64,000 nt of DNA. Source: Cephalotus follicularis. Its lineage: Eukaryota > Streptophyta > Magnoliopsida > Oxalidales > Cephalotaceae. The notes under the pieces are model-generated. The model did not search any database and was not told the origin of the DNA. It was given only the letters and a program-made list of their open reading frames with translations. Every line of letters starts with the position of its first letter. Within the stretch, counting starts at the first letter, position 1. This document shows positions 10,888-23,914 of the stretch, piece after piece. The stretch covers positions 214,458 to 278,457 of the forward strand of contig BDDD01000552.1 of the NCBI GenBank assembly GCA_001972305.1. Reading direction: 5' to 3'. Made by a program: the position numbers and the translations under genes.

Positions 10888-13800
10888 TTACATTCTGAAT
10901 AAGTGGGGAAATGTCTCCCTCATTTCGTCCTCACGTTCCCACGTAGCTTCCTCCACTCTGTGAAAATGCCACAGAACTTTGACCATAGGGATGGTTTTGT
11001 TCCTCAGAACCTTTTCCATTCGATCCACAATCCTCGTCGGCCTCTCTTCATAAGTCAATCTCGGGCTAATGAACCCCGGGTCGTAGCTCAGAATGTGAGA
11101 TGGGTTGGGTACGTATTTCTGTAGCATGGAGACATGAAATACGTTATGCACATCCGACAGGCTAGGCGGTAGTGCAATATGGTATGCTACCTCCCCCACT
11201 CTCTCCAGTATCTCGTAAGGTCAAATATACCTTGGAGCTAACTTCCCTTTGAGGCCAAAACGGTGTATCCATTTCGAAGGTGAGATCTTCAAGAAAACAT
11301 GATCCCCCTTCTCGAATTCTAGCTTCCTTCTCTTGACATCGGCATAACTCTTCTGCCAACTTTGTGCAGATAGCAGTCTCTTCTTGATCATCTCCACTTT
11401 ATCAGTGGTCTCTTGTACCAAGTCCGGTCCAAGCACTTGTCTCTCACCTGCTTCGTCCCAGCAAATAGGTGATCTGCATTTCCTCCCGTATAAAGCTTCA
11501 TAAGGAGCCATTCCAATGCTGGTGTGGAAACTGTTGTTGTAAGAGAATTCAATCAATGCCAGATGATCCTCCCAACTCCCAGCAAAATCAATCATACAAG
11601 CCCATAGCATATCCTCCAGAGTCTGAATTGTACGCTCGGACCGTCCGTCTGTCTGTGGGTGAAATGCAGTGGTAAAGTTCAAGGTTGTTCCCATGGCTGT
11701 TTGGAACTTCTTCCAGAACCTTGAAGTAAATCTAGCATCTTGGTCACAAACAATACTGACCGGCACCCCATGCAATCTCACTATCTCCCGGATATACAAT
11801 CGAGCAAGCGTCTCGATGGAATATGTCATGTTCATCGGAAGAAAGTGAGCAGACTTAGTAAGTCTGTCCACTACTACCCACACTGCTTAATGCTGATTCA
11901 GTGACCTCAGTAATCCTGACACAAAGTCCATGGTCACGTGCTCCCATTTCCATTCAACCACTGGTAACGATTGTAGCAGTCCCGCGGGTTTCTGATGTTC
12001 AGCCTTCACTCTCTGACAGGTCAAACATCTTGCTACATATTCAGCAATTTCTCTCTTCATACCGCACTACCAGTAGTTCTTTTTCAGGTCGTGCCACATC
12101 TTGGAACTTCCTGGATGAACACTATACCTAAATTTGTGAGCTTGTTGCAGTAGCTCATTCTTGATGCTCTCATCATTCGGAACACATATCCTCCCTCGGA
12201 ACCTCAATATGCCATCAGTATGAATGGAGAACTCAGAATCAGTGTCTAGGTTCTCACGAATACTCCACAATTCAGAATCACTATACTGAGCAGTCACAAT
12301 ACGTTCTAGAAGTTCCGGTTGTGCTCTCAGACTTGCTACAATAACTCCTCGGGAAACCATGAACGGATTCCATTTCTGAAATTACTCCAATAGCTTCCAC
12401 TGTGAAACCATTGCTCCAGCAATCATCGCCTTATGACTCAGCGTATCAGCCACTACATTCGCATTTCCCGGGTGGTATTGTATATTGCAGTTGTAGTCAT
12501 TAAAGAATTCCACCCATCGCCTCTGTCTCATATTGAGCTCCTTCTGGGAAAACAAATATTTCAAACTCTTATGGTCAGTAAAGATCTGAAACTGTGCTCC
12601 ATAGAGGTAGTGCCTCTATTTCTGCAAAGCAAACACTATGGCTGCAAACTCAAGATCGTGTACGGGGTAATTTTCCTCGTACGACTTTAACTTCCTCGAT
12701 GCATATGCAATCACCCCACCATGTTGCATAAGAACGCATCCCAATCCCTTCCCAGAAGCATCTGTGTAGACAGTAAAACCCTCATTACCCTCCGGTAATG
12801 CCAACACTGGAGCCAAAATCAACCAACTCTTCAATTCTTGGAAACTTGCCTCACAAGAATCATCCCACACGAAACTGGACTTCTTCTGAGTCTACTGTGT
12901 CAGTGGTGTAGCAAGCTTCAAAAATCCCTTGATGAATCTTCGGTAATAGACAGCCAATCCCAAGAAACTACGAACCTCCGTAACGTTCCTCGGTTGGGGC
13001 CAATCAACAATACTTTCAATCTTCAAATGATCCACAGACAATCCTTCACTCGACACAATGTGACCTAGGAACGTGACATGATCCAGCCAAAATTCGTACT
13101 TGCTGAATTTGGCGTACAACTGTTCCTTCTGTAGTGTCTACAGTACAATTCTCAAATGTTGCATGTGTTCTTCAATGCCCTTCGAGTAGATCAAGATGTC
13201 ATCCAGGAATATAACGACAAACTGGTCCAGGTAAGGTTGGAACACTCTGTTCATCAGACACATAAAGGCTGCAGGAGCATTTGTCAAACCAAATGGAAGT
13301 ATCAGAAACTCGTAGTGCCCATATCTGGTTTGAAATGCGATTTTCTCCACATCACCTTCTCGGATCCTCAACTGATGATAACCTGTTCTTAGGTCAAGTT
13401 TGGAGAATACAGTTGAGCCTTGCAGTTGGTCGAACAACTCCTCAATATGTGGCAGAGGATACTTGTTCTTCACAGTCACCTAATTTAGCAGCCTGTAGTT
13501 AATGCATAGCCGCATCGATCCATCCTTCTTCTTTACAAACAGAACCGGAGCTCCCCATGGTGACACACTCGGTCTGATAAAACCCTTTTCAAGATAATCC
13601 TGCAATTGAACTTTCAATTCCTTCAGTTCAGCAGGAGCCATTCTGTATGGTGCTCTGGATATAGGAGCAGTTCCAGGCAATAGCTCAATACTGAACTCTA
13701 TATCTCTCTCCAGTGGCAACGAAGTGAGTTCATCTGGAAACACATCAGGAAATTCACATACAACAGGCACTTGTTCAATACTAGGCATACCTTTCGTATG

Positions 13801-14013
13801 ATCAATCACATACGCCAAATTGCCTTCACATCCTTGCTTGATATATTTCTGTGCTCGAGTATAGGAAATGATCGGAGCAGTAACATTCTTCTCTCCGATA
13901 AACTTGCACTCAGTCCCATCTTGCAGATAAAATGTCATCATCTTGTTGTAGCAATCAACACAAGCATGATGAGCATACAACCAGTCCATCCCCAAGATTA
14001 CATTAATAGACAA
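10888..14013 (-). pseudogene. pol: Family A pol: protease end, RT, RNase H, integrase, chromodomain-like tail
   Basis: About 1,042 codons stay in one frame with no frameshift but with eight in-frame stops (13480, 13138, 12892, 12616, 12382, 12067, 11887, 11221). From residue 1: the end of the protease (ILGMDWL); RT with [11 protein letters not shown] and the FLDD catalytic motif near residue 277; RNase H starting near DASGKGLG (about 419); an integrase HHCC zinc region (about 632-665, ending CLTCQ); the DDE core with CDQDARF near 756 and PQTDGRSE near 790; and a C-terminal region (VLRNKTIP, VKVLW, EEATWE, about 996-1042) typical of Tekay/Del chromoviruses, where a chromodomain-like fold directs integration. 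The first two stops fall where the sister copy (39659-42020) has CAG. The protease active site and gag are deleted. The protein is dead; lineage call is confident. Confidence 0.93.
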
Positions 14014-16722
14014 GCATACTTGGCGATATCAGGAATAAGCATAATAATATTCCAGCATTCCAATTAACAATTCATAAAGAAGTTTGCGGAAGCATTCGAT
14101 AAGCCGAAATATAAATACAAGCCGTCTGCACGCATCCCATACTACGTGCGGGAACAAGTCAAATAAATTATCCTTACATATGGAAGTACAACATTAACGA
14201 GGTATGAACCGTTCAAATACAATACATTACAACATCATAAATAACAACCTTAAATCAAAAGTAGAAGCTCTCCCAGCTTCAACAGCGATCTCCACACGTC
14301 TTCGCTTAATCTGAAATTGTAGGGGTTAGCCGTTGTCCTCACTTGGCCAAGTAGGAAGGTAATGCATGCTAAGGAATATATGAATGCAACATGTATGACA
14401 GTTTATATCAAATAACATTTAAATGAGCCAATATATAAGCAATCATGCCAAGTGGCCATAAACAATACATATGCAAGAATACAGCACAAGGGTACAATCA
14501 ATTCATCCATGGTTTGGATGTCACATGCCGCTATCTCCTAGCTCCGACTGTGCACTACCTAACTATCTCCTGCGCTCCGAGGATGATAGAACAGGTAACA
14601 TTTACTACCGGCGTTGGGGGGTAGTTTAACAAATAAGCTCTGCAATGCAGACAAGTTTGGGTGATACTCTGGCCAACTCCTGGCACCCAGGATCACTTTC
14701 GTAGCCAGTGACATCCTCCATCACTCGACTACGGCAATAAGCATAGACAAACAATTCAAGCATTTCAATAATAATATTACATATATCAATAATATGCAAT
14801 ATAAAAGTTGTTTTCTTTAGAAACATATAACAATTCATTTATCGTACATCTCATATGAGGAAAACGACTTCAATTCAATAATGGTTCTTGATTTGGAGAA
14901 CAAACAGGTAGTACCTCTCATCGGAGGAAAATCAATAATTTCTTAAACAATAGGTTTTCATTGTAAATGATAGTTGATATCATAATTTGGGTACATAGCG
15001 CATAGTTGGTTTCAATCATTGCAATGTAAGTATTAATGGTGTTGAATAGCACCAAAACAGTATATACTAATGTAAGGTAGCATATACAAAAACAATATCA
15101 CAAATCAGTAGCAATGCAAAGATTCACAAAGAATAGCATTACATAGTCAATTCATATGCAACTCTCACAAGGAGTGCGTACATTGTTTAGTTTTTGAATG
15201 TAATTGTATGTGAGGCCAGGATTGACTATTCTAATCAACCATATGGAGCCCAGGATAATTACATTCAAAATTGAGGTCCAACCGAAACTATATCAGCAAT
15301 TTTTATCCAGAACAGCCGGTTGCTCTCAAGAATAGTCGGCTGCTTTCATTGAGTAGTCGACTACTTTGCCTTAGCAGTCGACTGGATAGGGTTGAGCAGT
15401 CGACTGCAATGAAGAACAGTCGACTACTTCTGCCCAGAAAATGTAGGCAGTAGCAGTTTGCAATTTTCAATCTCTAATACAAATCCAATCCAACATGCAA
15501 CAATGCAGAAAAACAACATACATGATATGCATGCTCACATCTTCCAAAACATATCATTACCCCTACCTTAATTTGCTATCCCAAGATCAATTGGAACGAT
15601 CTTTCTCTCTGAGTTTCCAAGTCCTTTCACCCAACAATCCTTCAATCCAGCAGAATATAATCTATACATACAGGTTTAGAGTTTCAGTCACCTAATCAGT
15701 AGGTCGACCAATCTATCCAGACGCAATTACTACATCAACAGCAGTTTATTACAAGTTCCATAAGTCTTAACTTCCATTTTACAACTTTCCCTCTTTAACT
15801 CCTTGTCAAATATCATTCAATTTTGGATTAATGTTTGACAGAAGGTATATATGTGTACTTAGGTGAATCAGTAGTTATAACAACTAACTAACAACAACAA
15901 TATTCCAAATTAGAGGTTACCATCTCCATTTATACTTGAATCGTTATCACATTCTATTTCAATTCTAGAAGTTGTTGATTCTTAACCATTACAGAAGATA
16001 ACTAACCTTCCTAGTTGCATCATTAACAGTACTACTTAAGCAGGGAGCTCGAATTGAACTTACCAGGAGAAGTCTAAAGCTTCCAAGTCTTTGAGTTCTA
16101 CTCCCAATCCTCAATGCAAGCTCCAATAATCCCAGTAACTCTCCTCAATTTTTAGTGTTTCTAACACTCACTCTCAGCTCATGCACAGCTGATATAGGGC
16201 TTAGGGACCTTGAATTCTCCAGAGTCCTTTAACTCCTCCCTCTCTCATCACATGCATTTCTTTTCCTCTCTTCTTTCTATCTCTTTCTCATCTTTTCTCT
16301 TCTAATTTTTGCAGGTTGCAGGTCTGCAATTTGCAGAGAGGATAGAGGACATGCAAGCATGCCTTTTGGCATGCCTTGGCAGGTGGCGACCTCACTCAAC
16401 ACCTGTCCCCCATGCAATGCCCCCCCTTGGTTCAGTCTAACAGGCATGCACAGACACCTGTTCTGTACCGATCTAGTCGACTGGATGCATTGGCCAGTCG
16501 ACTGTCCACTCACGCCTCAGACAGTCGACTGGTCCCCTATGACAGTCGGCTGTCGATGGCTGTTTTAGGGTTTCTTAAGTTTGATACTTCACCAATTGTA
16601 CATCCTTTCATACCAAGCAATTGCCAATCACCGAAATTATAATAATGGGACATTAAATTCAAATGAGTGCACATTTTATTAAAATATTACAATGTACACG
16701 AATTGAATTTGCGGTTATTACA
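13997..16722 (-). mobile_element. Truncated 5' LTR of family A element
   Basis: Colinear with 8095-10841 except that the terminal 21 bp (minus-strand 3' end) are gone. The junction with the protease lies in the shared hexamer ATTACA (13997-14002), present both in the LTR and in the protease codons, so the deletion used microhomology. Motif clusters are at 15312-15426 and 16473-16553. The right end TGTAATAACC is followed by target-site copy GTGTG. Confidence 0.9.
15312..15426. repeat. AGTCGACT-type motif cluster (family A, 5' LTR)
   Basis: Six motifs corresponding one to one with 9431-9543. Here the last unit is AGTCGACT where the sister LTR has AGTCGAAT. A further cluster of four is at 16473-16553. 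Confidence 0.9.
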
Positions 16723-16727
16723 GTGTG

Positions 16728-18897
16728 CACAAGCTATCTTCGCGATGATAGCCTTATGCTATCGAGTGCTAAGCAACAAGCTCACTCAGTTTCATGCAAC
16801 CATTTTACCTCTTTGGTCTTGTCATCCTTTGACGGGTTTGCATGAACGGGTGGGAATATTTAGTCATCATATGAGCCTCTCTCATGCTCGTGAGTAATAA
16901 GCTTACCTAACGCTGCCATTGTACGATTTTGGACCATTAATCTTATTGTGAAATAGATTATTTATTTGAATGGTGCTAATTGCCAATTGAGTATATAGAG
17001 TATGTCTAGCAACCTATATAGAGAAAATATGAGAGAAGTATTAGCAGATTATTCCAATTAATGTTATTACCATAAATCTTGGTCTTTAGTAATTATGGCT
17101 CATCCCACTATTCTAATCGTATCCCACACCTCCAATGTGGAACTCGGGAAGCCTCTCGCTTCCTAGTGGGGATCAAAATCTATCCAGTATACTGTGGCCT
17201 CAACCATGGCATGACAAACCACAATACCTGAATAGGTAGACATGAACTTCAATTTACATTAGGGCGTCTTGCCCTTGAAATGTATGATCCGATACAAGGT
17301 TCGGCCTGCCGGCCCATATAATCTGCAGCTGTGGCTGTGCCAATAATAGGAACCCTGTATAAGTCAAACCCACAATCCTCAAAGAAATAAACCTGTTTTG
17401 ATCCTCACACGTGTGCGTGTCCAAGTACCAAAATATGGTCATTTCCTTTTAGTGCAACCCATGTACTACAATTGAATAGAAATTGCCATAACAGGGACCT
17501 CAGATGTGGCTGGTGCCATCCCCAATATGTCCACCCATTTCAAGAGGACGATGGAAGGCCAATGACATGGCAACCATATGCCCCACAGCTTATGGTGTTA
17601 TTATTTTCAATTTGGAGGAATTTGATGTCTCATCAAGTTTTATTATTTTACCCAAGCCATTTTGAAGATTCATTTTAATCTTCCAATCCATTTGGAATGG
17701 CTTACATGCTTGGACGTGTTTGTAAAAAGAAAAACCTTCATCTCATGCACCGTAAAAGTGGCCTAACTTGGGACTTAAACTATTTGTCAACATGTGAGCC
17801 AACGTGATCACTTGGTCTCCTAGGTGTACTAATTTAAATTACTTTATTACAGATGCTACCATGCATACGTGGCTTTCACTTGGTCTTGTAATCTTTTTGA
17901 TCCTCTCTTCAATCTCCATTGGCCTCCATTCTTGAATTTTTACAGCCATAGTAAACATTAAAAGAAAAAGAAATACAATTGAGAGAGAAGAGAATTCTAT
18001 TCTACCACTGAATAAAATAAAGAACAAGAAAAAATATGGTGCGCGTAAGCAGCCTTATTACAGACCTAATGAAATCCAATAGTATAATAAAGAATTTAAA
18101 TCATCCACAAAAGAAACCAGAAAGCTAGGTCTAGTCCCAAGCCTACCAGCATGCATAAGAAATTCAAACAATATAACCAATATATTTAATGAATAAACAC
18201 GTAACAATTTAATATTTAATGAATTGTCGATCTTACTAATGGCCAACCGGGAATGCAACTCCCACTAAATTAATTAAAATCTAGTGTCACTTAATATAAT
18301 GTCTAACTACATTTAATTTAATGGTCCCTCCATTTAATTATAAGAGTGAATAATAAAAATAATGCAATTAAATATTAGTAAACTAATATTAAAATTCCTC
18401 TTGAATAAATTGCATTGTATTAATGAACTAAATGTGTAAGTGAATTAAATTTTCGCTCGAAATACCCTAGTGTGTGCCTGTCCTCTTAACAGCCTGGTTA
18501 TTTGCCAAACAGACTGTACTAACCAGTACAGAAAATCTTAGCAGAAAGAATTGCACACAACTAGTTTTTTAAATAAAAATTACTGTCACTTTATAAACCC
18601 TCGTTTAATGACCTGTGAAGGTTCGTTCAAGATCCTAAATCGTACGTCAGATGTATGGATGCTCCCTTGCATCTTAAACACCCTATGTACTAATCTTCGG
18701 CTCATTGAACTAGCCATTAATTAGTCATTTACACTAGTTCATTCAATTGGCAAAGTCAATTAGAATGAGCAACATTCCAATTAACCTAAAAATGCCAATT
18801 GCATTCTAGGGTTGTAATTTGAAAAAATCGGCCAAGACATATAGTTAACCAACAATCCATTCGATATAAAATGAAGGTTTGATTGTAGCTAATTAGA
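16728..18897 (-). mobile_element. Non-coding internal region of a large retroelement (family K)
   Basis: About 2.2 kb without a believable coding frame, lying just downstream (minus strand) of a clear PBS and LTR end at 18898-18914. It is therefore the internal region of an LTR element, with no gag or pol visible, as in large non-autonomous (LARD-type) elements. The sequence resumes across the family A insertion at 7559-8089. Its coding part may simply lie elsewhere or be deleted. Confidence 0.5.
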
Positions 18898-18913
18898 CCG
18901 CTCTGATACCACT
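18898..18913 (-). other. Primer-binding site of family K element
   Basis: On the minus strand, AGTGGTATCAGAGCGG follows an LTR ending CCCATCA. It is an intact match to the plant initiator tRNA-Met PBS core TGGTATCAGAGC. The AG spacer and ATCA ending resemble copia-type elements. Confidence 0.8.
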
Positions 18914-20099
18914 TGATGGGAACAAAGGCTCAAGGGAGCGGAAGATGAAACCAATTATGGGCATAAGGTGTGAAGGGTGATAAATTTTAATTTTTAACCA
19001 AATAATTGATTCCCAAGAAATGGGTTACCCTAACCTATGTCCACAACTGTCACAATATGGCCAAGGAAACCTAATTAACAATCTAATCAAACCACACAAA
19101 ACATCCAAGCATAAAGGGAGGGGCGGGTTTTGAGTTGGAGTGACCAGAACTCCAACTTTGATCATGCGAAATCGCACTAGGGTAACACACACAAACCCTA
19201 GGCCAATGTTCCACAAAACCTGAACCCTAACAACCCAAACCCTTAGGGTTTGCTGGGGTTTCCTCCAAAAGAATTTAAGGGTTACGCTAGGGATGGCAAA
19301 CCCTACTAAAGACCCAAAAATTCAGCAACAAAACACAAGACAAACAACACATAACAATCACACATATGTTCATCATGGGTTCAACTAGGGTTGGCAAACC
19401 CTAGCCCCAATCCAAAAATCCCACAAAGAGAGAATCAAGAAATAGTGACCCAAGGTGATGCCTCCTTTCTTGAAGAGCTCCCTCATCACTTTAATTTTGT
19501 GAATCCATCATAAATTTTTGGGTACAAGTGCTTCATGGGTTGACCCATTTTTGACCCAAAAATTCCATGCTCCAAAGCTCCATATTTGAGCTTGCTTCCT
19601 CCTCCAACATTGCTTTCCATGGTTCAGCCGTAAACATACTTGAAGGAGGGAGGCTTGTGTGTTAAGACCTAAAACTAAACATCACAATAAGTAAAGATAA
19701 AACACATGGTGTGAGTTATCTCCACCCATTGTGACTATGTATGTAAAAGGAGGAAGTAGTGTTGATAGCTTTCTCCAAAAGCATGAAGCTTTTTCATTCA
19801 CCATTAATGGAGGTTGAGAGAATAGAGAGAAAGGAAGAAGAAGAGAGAAAGTGATGGGTGGGAGAGAAGAAAAACCTGAGTGATGTCGTGTGGTCTTTTT
19901 TGAAATGCCTTAAGTCCACCTTTTACAAAAGTGTATGTAATATAAAATGAATTTCCTTAATTCATAAGGTCCTCTCACTTCTCATTTCCCCTATGTAGCC
20001 GTGTCCTCGCTTGAAAATTGTAACAGAGGGCCCCACCATGTCATGCTAGTCTTACACATGTGTAAGAATGCCCATTAATTTTCCTTTGGTTAAAGTGTC
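18914..20099 (-). mobile_element. 3' part of family K LTR, split by solo LTR C
   Basis: The LTR ends at 18914 next to the PBS and runs right to the GTGTC target site (20095-20099), where solo LTR C begins; it resumes at 29355. I could not fix the upstream end. A TGTTGGAGTTGGG near 30860 is one candidate start, but no terminal duplication supports it. There are no genes inside. Confidence 0.55.
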
Positions 20100-20815
20100 T
20101 GTAACACCCCCAACGTTGGGAGCGCTTACAGGAACATATATCAAAACTAAACAAAACATATCGAAGCATCAATCTCAACTTAATTCAAAACGTGGTGGTC
20201 TGAAATATAACTTTATAACCAATCTGAATCTTAAACATAGTTTGAAAGCTTTAACATTAACCAAAATGTCATAATCCAAAAATCAAAATATTGTTCAAAT
20301 GACTGGCCTACACACGACCAGAACACTACTAAGAACATAAATGGATCAAACTCCGAGGTGATCCTTATATATGATAGACATCTCTCATCACACATTTTCC
20401 CGATGCTCATGATAACCTGCCACATCGAAACAAAAATGCGGCTAGGCAAACCTCAGTACGGATAAAGAATATAAAACAGTAAACAAAAATTTAAAAGATA
20501 AATAAATATCTTAAAATCATGAATTTCATACAAAACATAATTAAAATATACTTTCATAAGTAAAACGGAATATTCATATAAAACAGTTATAAAATCACAT
20601 CATATCCGAATATTCAAATTTTCCAAAATTTCAAAATCATCAGAATAGAAAAATATCATAATTTATCCGATTCCATAATTCCATACAGAGATCCGATGTA
20701 CATATACATATAAGTGCAAGGGGTTCACGACGCTCACATGCCAAACGGAACGACGTGTACGACACTACACAATCAATTCCCAGAATCTGAATCCGATAAT
20801 AATTGGAGTCGACTC

Positions 20816-22074
20816 TGTAGGAAGTCTAGAGGGGGGTGAGTAGACTTATAAAAAATAACTAGCAAATATCCTAGAAAGAATTCAAACAAAATCACTCAAA
20901 TGCGGAAATAAAAGAGTGTAGGGTTGAGAAAGTTGCAAACAAATGTATAGTGGTTCGGCAAACCGCCTACGTCCACTCCCCAAGGCCTCCCCTTGAGTAT
21001 TTCACTAGTATGCCCCAATTTGGGCTTGAAACTCCATCCGAGCTTCAACAACCTTCACTCCAATCAAGCGAATACAAGATTGCTCCTTCCGAGCTATACA
21101 GGAGACAACCTCTCTTGTTTACAAGTAATTGATAGTATTTGAAGGTTTACAAATTCACAATGAATTTTCTTACAATCAAGCTCAAAGTAAACAAAGCTTC
21201 TAATGATAGAGATTGTAAAAACAAATGTTTTGTAATGTAAGAAATAGCTTCAATATGATCTCTTTTGGTGTTGAGAGTTTGGAGTATAAAGCTTGAGTTG
21301 CCTAGAATGATTTTTGAACTTGCTTTCTTGATCGTCTTAGAAAGGTGCTTCACTTTGGCTTATAAACATGTGCTCCAACGGATCTATTTTTGAAAGTCAG
21401 GCATAATCCAGTCAGCTGGATTTCCTGGGCAGTCAGCTGGAGTTGATGGCGCGTATTTTAAATTATATCCATTGGTGAAGGCAGTCGGCTGCTTACTCTG
21501 GACAGTCGGCTGTGTCTCCTAGACGGTCGGCTGGTTGAAGTGGAGAGGACTTCCAAAAAGCTACTAGTCTAATTTTACATTTCTTGACAGTCGGCTGGAA
21601 ATATTGACAGTCGGCACGTTTGCCTTGACAGTCGGCTGGTTTGCCTTGGTAGTCAGCTGGTGCTCATTTTCAGTCGGCTGGTTGAGGTGGAATGGAATTC
21701 CAAAAAGCTACTGCCATTTTGTGACACTTCTTGACAGTCGGTTGGACCTCCTTGGCAGTCGGCTGTTTTAACTTGGCAGTCGGCTGCTCCCCTGATACAG
21801 TCGGCTGCTCCCCAGTTGCTGGTATTCCTTCAAGATCTAGTCAGCTGTTTAATCCAAACAGTCTGTTACTCAACCCAAACAGTCGGCTGTCCAACCTGGG
21901 CAATCGGCTGTTTTTACCTTTATCTGTAGAATTACACTTTGCATAACTTTGGACATAAAATCAAGTATGTATATGAATTTGTAGCTTAGAAAAATATACA
22001 TACAAGTATTACATGTTTGTTAATCATCAAAATAACACATGTTAAGGCACTTATCGGGGTGGCAAAGGCCAACA
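20816..22074 (-). mobile_element. 3' LTR of element E
   Basis: It reads on the minus strand from TGTTGGCCTTTGCC (22074) to CTTCCTACA (20816). A TTTATAAGCC box near 21360 is a plausible TATA element. About 18 copies of a CAGTCGGCTG motif fill 21409-21910. Confidence 0.85.
21409..21910. repeat. CAGTCGGCTG motif array, about 18 units (element E)
   Basis: About 18 copies of CAGTCGGCTGG or close variants (CAGTCAGCTG is itself near-palindromic) at irregular spacing, mostly 20-35 bp. The 5' LTR has about 13-14 at 27019-27402. This is the densest motif array in the window. Confidence 0.9.
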
Positions 22075-22629
22075 ATCTCCCCCTTTTTGATGATTGACAA
22101 AACATACAAAGCTTTGCATAATTTTTTGACAAACTTAACACTTTTAATACTCAAAGTTCAATGTAATCAATTCTGTCATAATCACAGCATTTCATAGCAT
22201 AAGGCACAACAAAATACACTTGCACAACACAAAAATTTACAAAATTTCATACTTTTTCTCAACAAATTTTAATTTGCATCATTTACACAAAATCCAACCT
22301 CTCAAACATTTCTCCCCCTTTTTGTCAAACAACAAAAAGATTATAGGCTCCCCCTCAACCAAAGCATGTGATTGACAAACTCCCCCTTAACATTTGCATA
22401 CTTAATTTATATATCAAGAGAGATCAAAAAGTAAGAATATATAAGCATTAACACATAAATGACAAGAAAATGAATAGATAAACACATTTTAATTTAAAAG
22501 AAAAGAGCCAAGTACATAATGAAACTTTAAAGTGTCGTTACAAACACATGTCGTAATCAAACTAAGAATTACATCTTCAACCTTCAACATATTCAAAATA
22601 CAAAAAAAAATGTGATGCAACAATGTAGC
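22075..22629 (-). other. PPT and 3' non-coding region of element E
   Basis: The minus-strand polypurine tract AAAAAGGGGGAGAT lies at about 22075-22090 against the LTR. Further purine-rich runs (minus strand) occur near 22315, 22345 and 22380. I see no coding sequence here. Confidence 0.7.
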
Positions 22630-23203
22630 TCATGACGATCCGGGAGGAGGGTTTTGTGGAAAGGCATTTTGGAACAATTGAATCATAGTGGCTTGACCTT
22701 CATAAATTTGGCCCACTCTTCCTCTAAGATACTCAATATCAGCTTGAGCCAAGTCCATCCGCACCTGTAGAGACTCCAAAGTGGGTCTACTACCACTGTT
22801 GCTACTTCCTCCAACGTTCAGTCTCCTCTCAAATTGCTGACCGTCATTATCATCTTCTTCTTCTTCCTCACCATCTCCTCCAGTTCCTTTACGGGTGCTC
22901 TTCCATCGACTTGTTGCTTTACCCATACACCATCCTAAGCTTCATACCACAACTCTTAAGTCCTGCTTTGTTTAGAAGTTGCTTGAGATTGGGTTTAACC
23001 TTGTGCTCAACATCGAAAATGTCAAGGTTTAGGGATGCTAAGATCCTACTTATAAGCATGGGGTAGGGAATGTGGTGCGGTCTAGAGAGCATATGATTGA
23101 CAATGAGATAGGGGAGGTCCACAAGTGTACCATTTTTGATACACGTAACAAGTTTAAGGTCTCGCTCGAAGGGAAGTGTGTGCGAGCCTTCTCTAGGCAA
23201 TAG
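22630..23203 (-). pseudogene. C-terminal part of a plant-transposon-protein-like gene in element E
   Basis: This is the downstream half of the gene that starts at 26382. It opens with LPREGSHTLPF, then CIKNGTLVDLPYLIVNHML and HIPYPMLISRIL, a pattern I associate with the putative plant transposon protein family (recalled as PF20167). A one-base shift near 22920 moves the frame. The second part has an acidic run (EEEEEDD) and then a probable coiled coil (LQVRMDLAQADIEYLRGRV), stopping at 22630. Solo LTR F splits it from the N-terminal half: the TTG codon at 23198-23200 is duplicated at the other side. The family call rests on memory of motifs and needs a profile search. Confidence 0.6.
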
Positions 23204-23790
23204 TGTAATGCCCCGTAGCTGTTTTGGAGTCTAAGAAAAACTATTTCTATGGTGTATAATTTTTGTTTTTATGGGCTTTGGACTTATTTGAGTGAGAGAG
23301 GAAAGTTAAGTGTTGATTGTTTATAAGCCCAAGTGTAAAGTGTGATTAGAAATAGTTGGAGGACTTAAGTGCAAAGCTTGTTGAGGAAGTTTCCAAATCC
23401 CAAGGTTTAATGATGGTTTTGTAGAGATTAGCAAAGAGAAATTTTCTTTTGAGTTTTGGCCATCCTTTCTTCTAGGTTCAGCAGGTTAGAGAGTTTTAGA
23501 GAGAGAGAGTTCTAGTTTTCTTCTTCTTCCCGTTCTTAGCGCCTGGACCAGCGGAAGCTTGAAGCGTCCGACCCCAACAAGAAGAACAAGCGGACAAGGA
23601 AAGAAGTAGTTAAACCAGAGGAAGAGTGTAACAGAAAAGAAGAGACGTTAGCGTCCAAGGAAGTAGCAAGAACTGTGAGTGGGACATCCCTTCTATGTTT
23701 CTAGAACTCATTTAGTTTTCAATTTCCAGTACAGTGAGAGCTTTCTAACGGGAATTTGTTTCCCTATCGTCTTTGTATGTTTTCCTTGAC

Positions 23791-23793
<3 letters not shown>

Positions 23794-23829
<36 letters not shown>
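23794..23829. repeat. (AG)n microsatellite
   Basis: About 18 AG dinucleotides in a row inside solo LTR F. It is a simple repeat likely to vary in length. Confidence 0.95.
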
Positions 23830-23833
<4 letters not shown>

Positions 23834-23914
23834 TGAGCACTAGAGCTCAAGTTTCTTCTAAGTGAATTACTCACTTTCTAGAGAAGGTAATGCGTACGTG
23901 CTCAACCCCACTCC

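Larger units (their letters stand above)
8095..16722 (-). mobile_element. Family A element, Tekay/Del-like chromovirus, gag deleted
   Basis: A Ty3/gypsy element with two LTRs (8095-10841 and 13997-16722) in the minus orientation, flanked by a perfect 5-bp target-site duplication GTGTG (8090-8094 and 16723-16727). The 5' LTR runs straight into the middle of the protease, so the last 21 bp of that LTR, the PBS, the leader, all of gag and the protease active site are missing. Pol from late protease to the C-terminal chromodomain-like region survives as one frame with eight stops. The matching TSD shows that the deletion is internal and happened after insertion. Confidence 0.9.

Noticed and set aside
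21409-21910. CRISPR-like array
   Set aside because: The units are short, imperfect and irregularly spaced, the genome is a plant, and the array lies in both LTRs of a retroelement with no cas genes.
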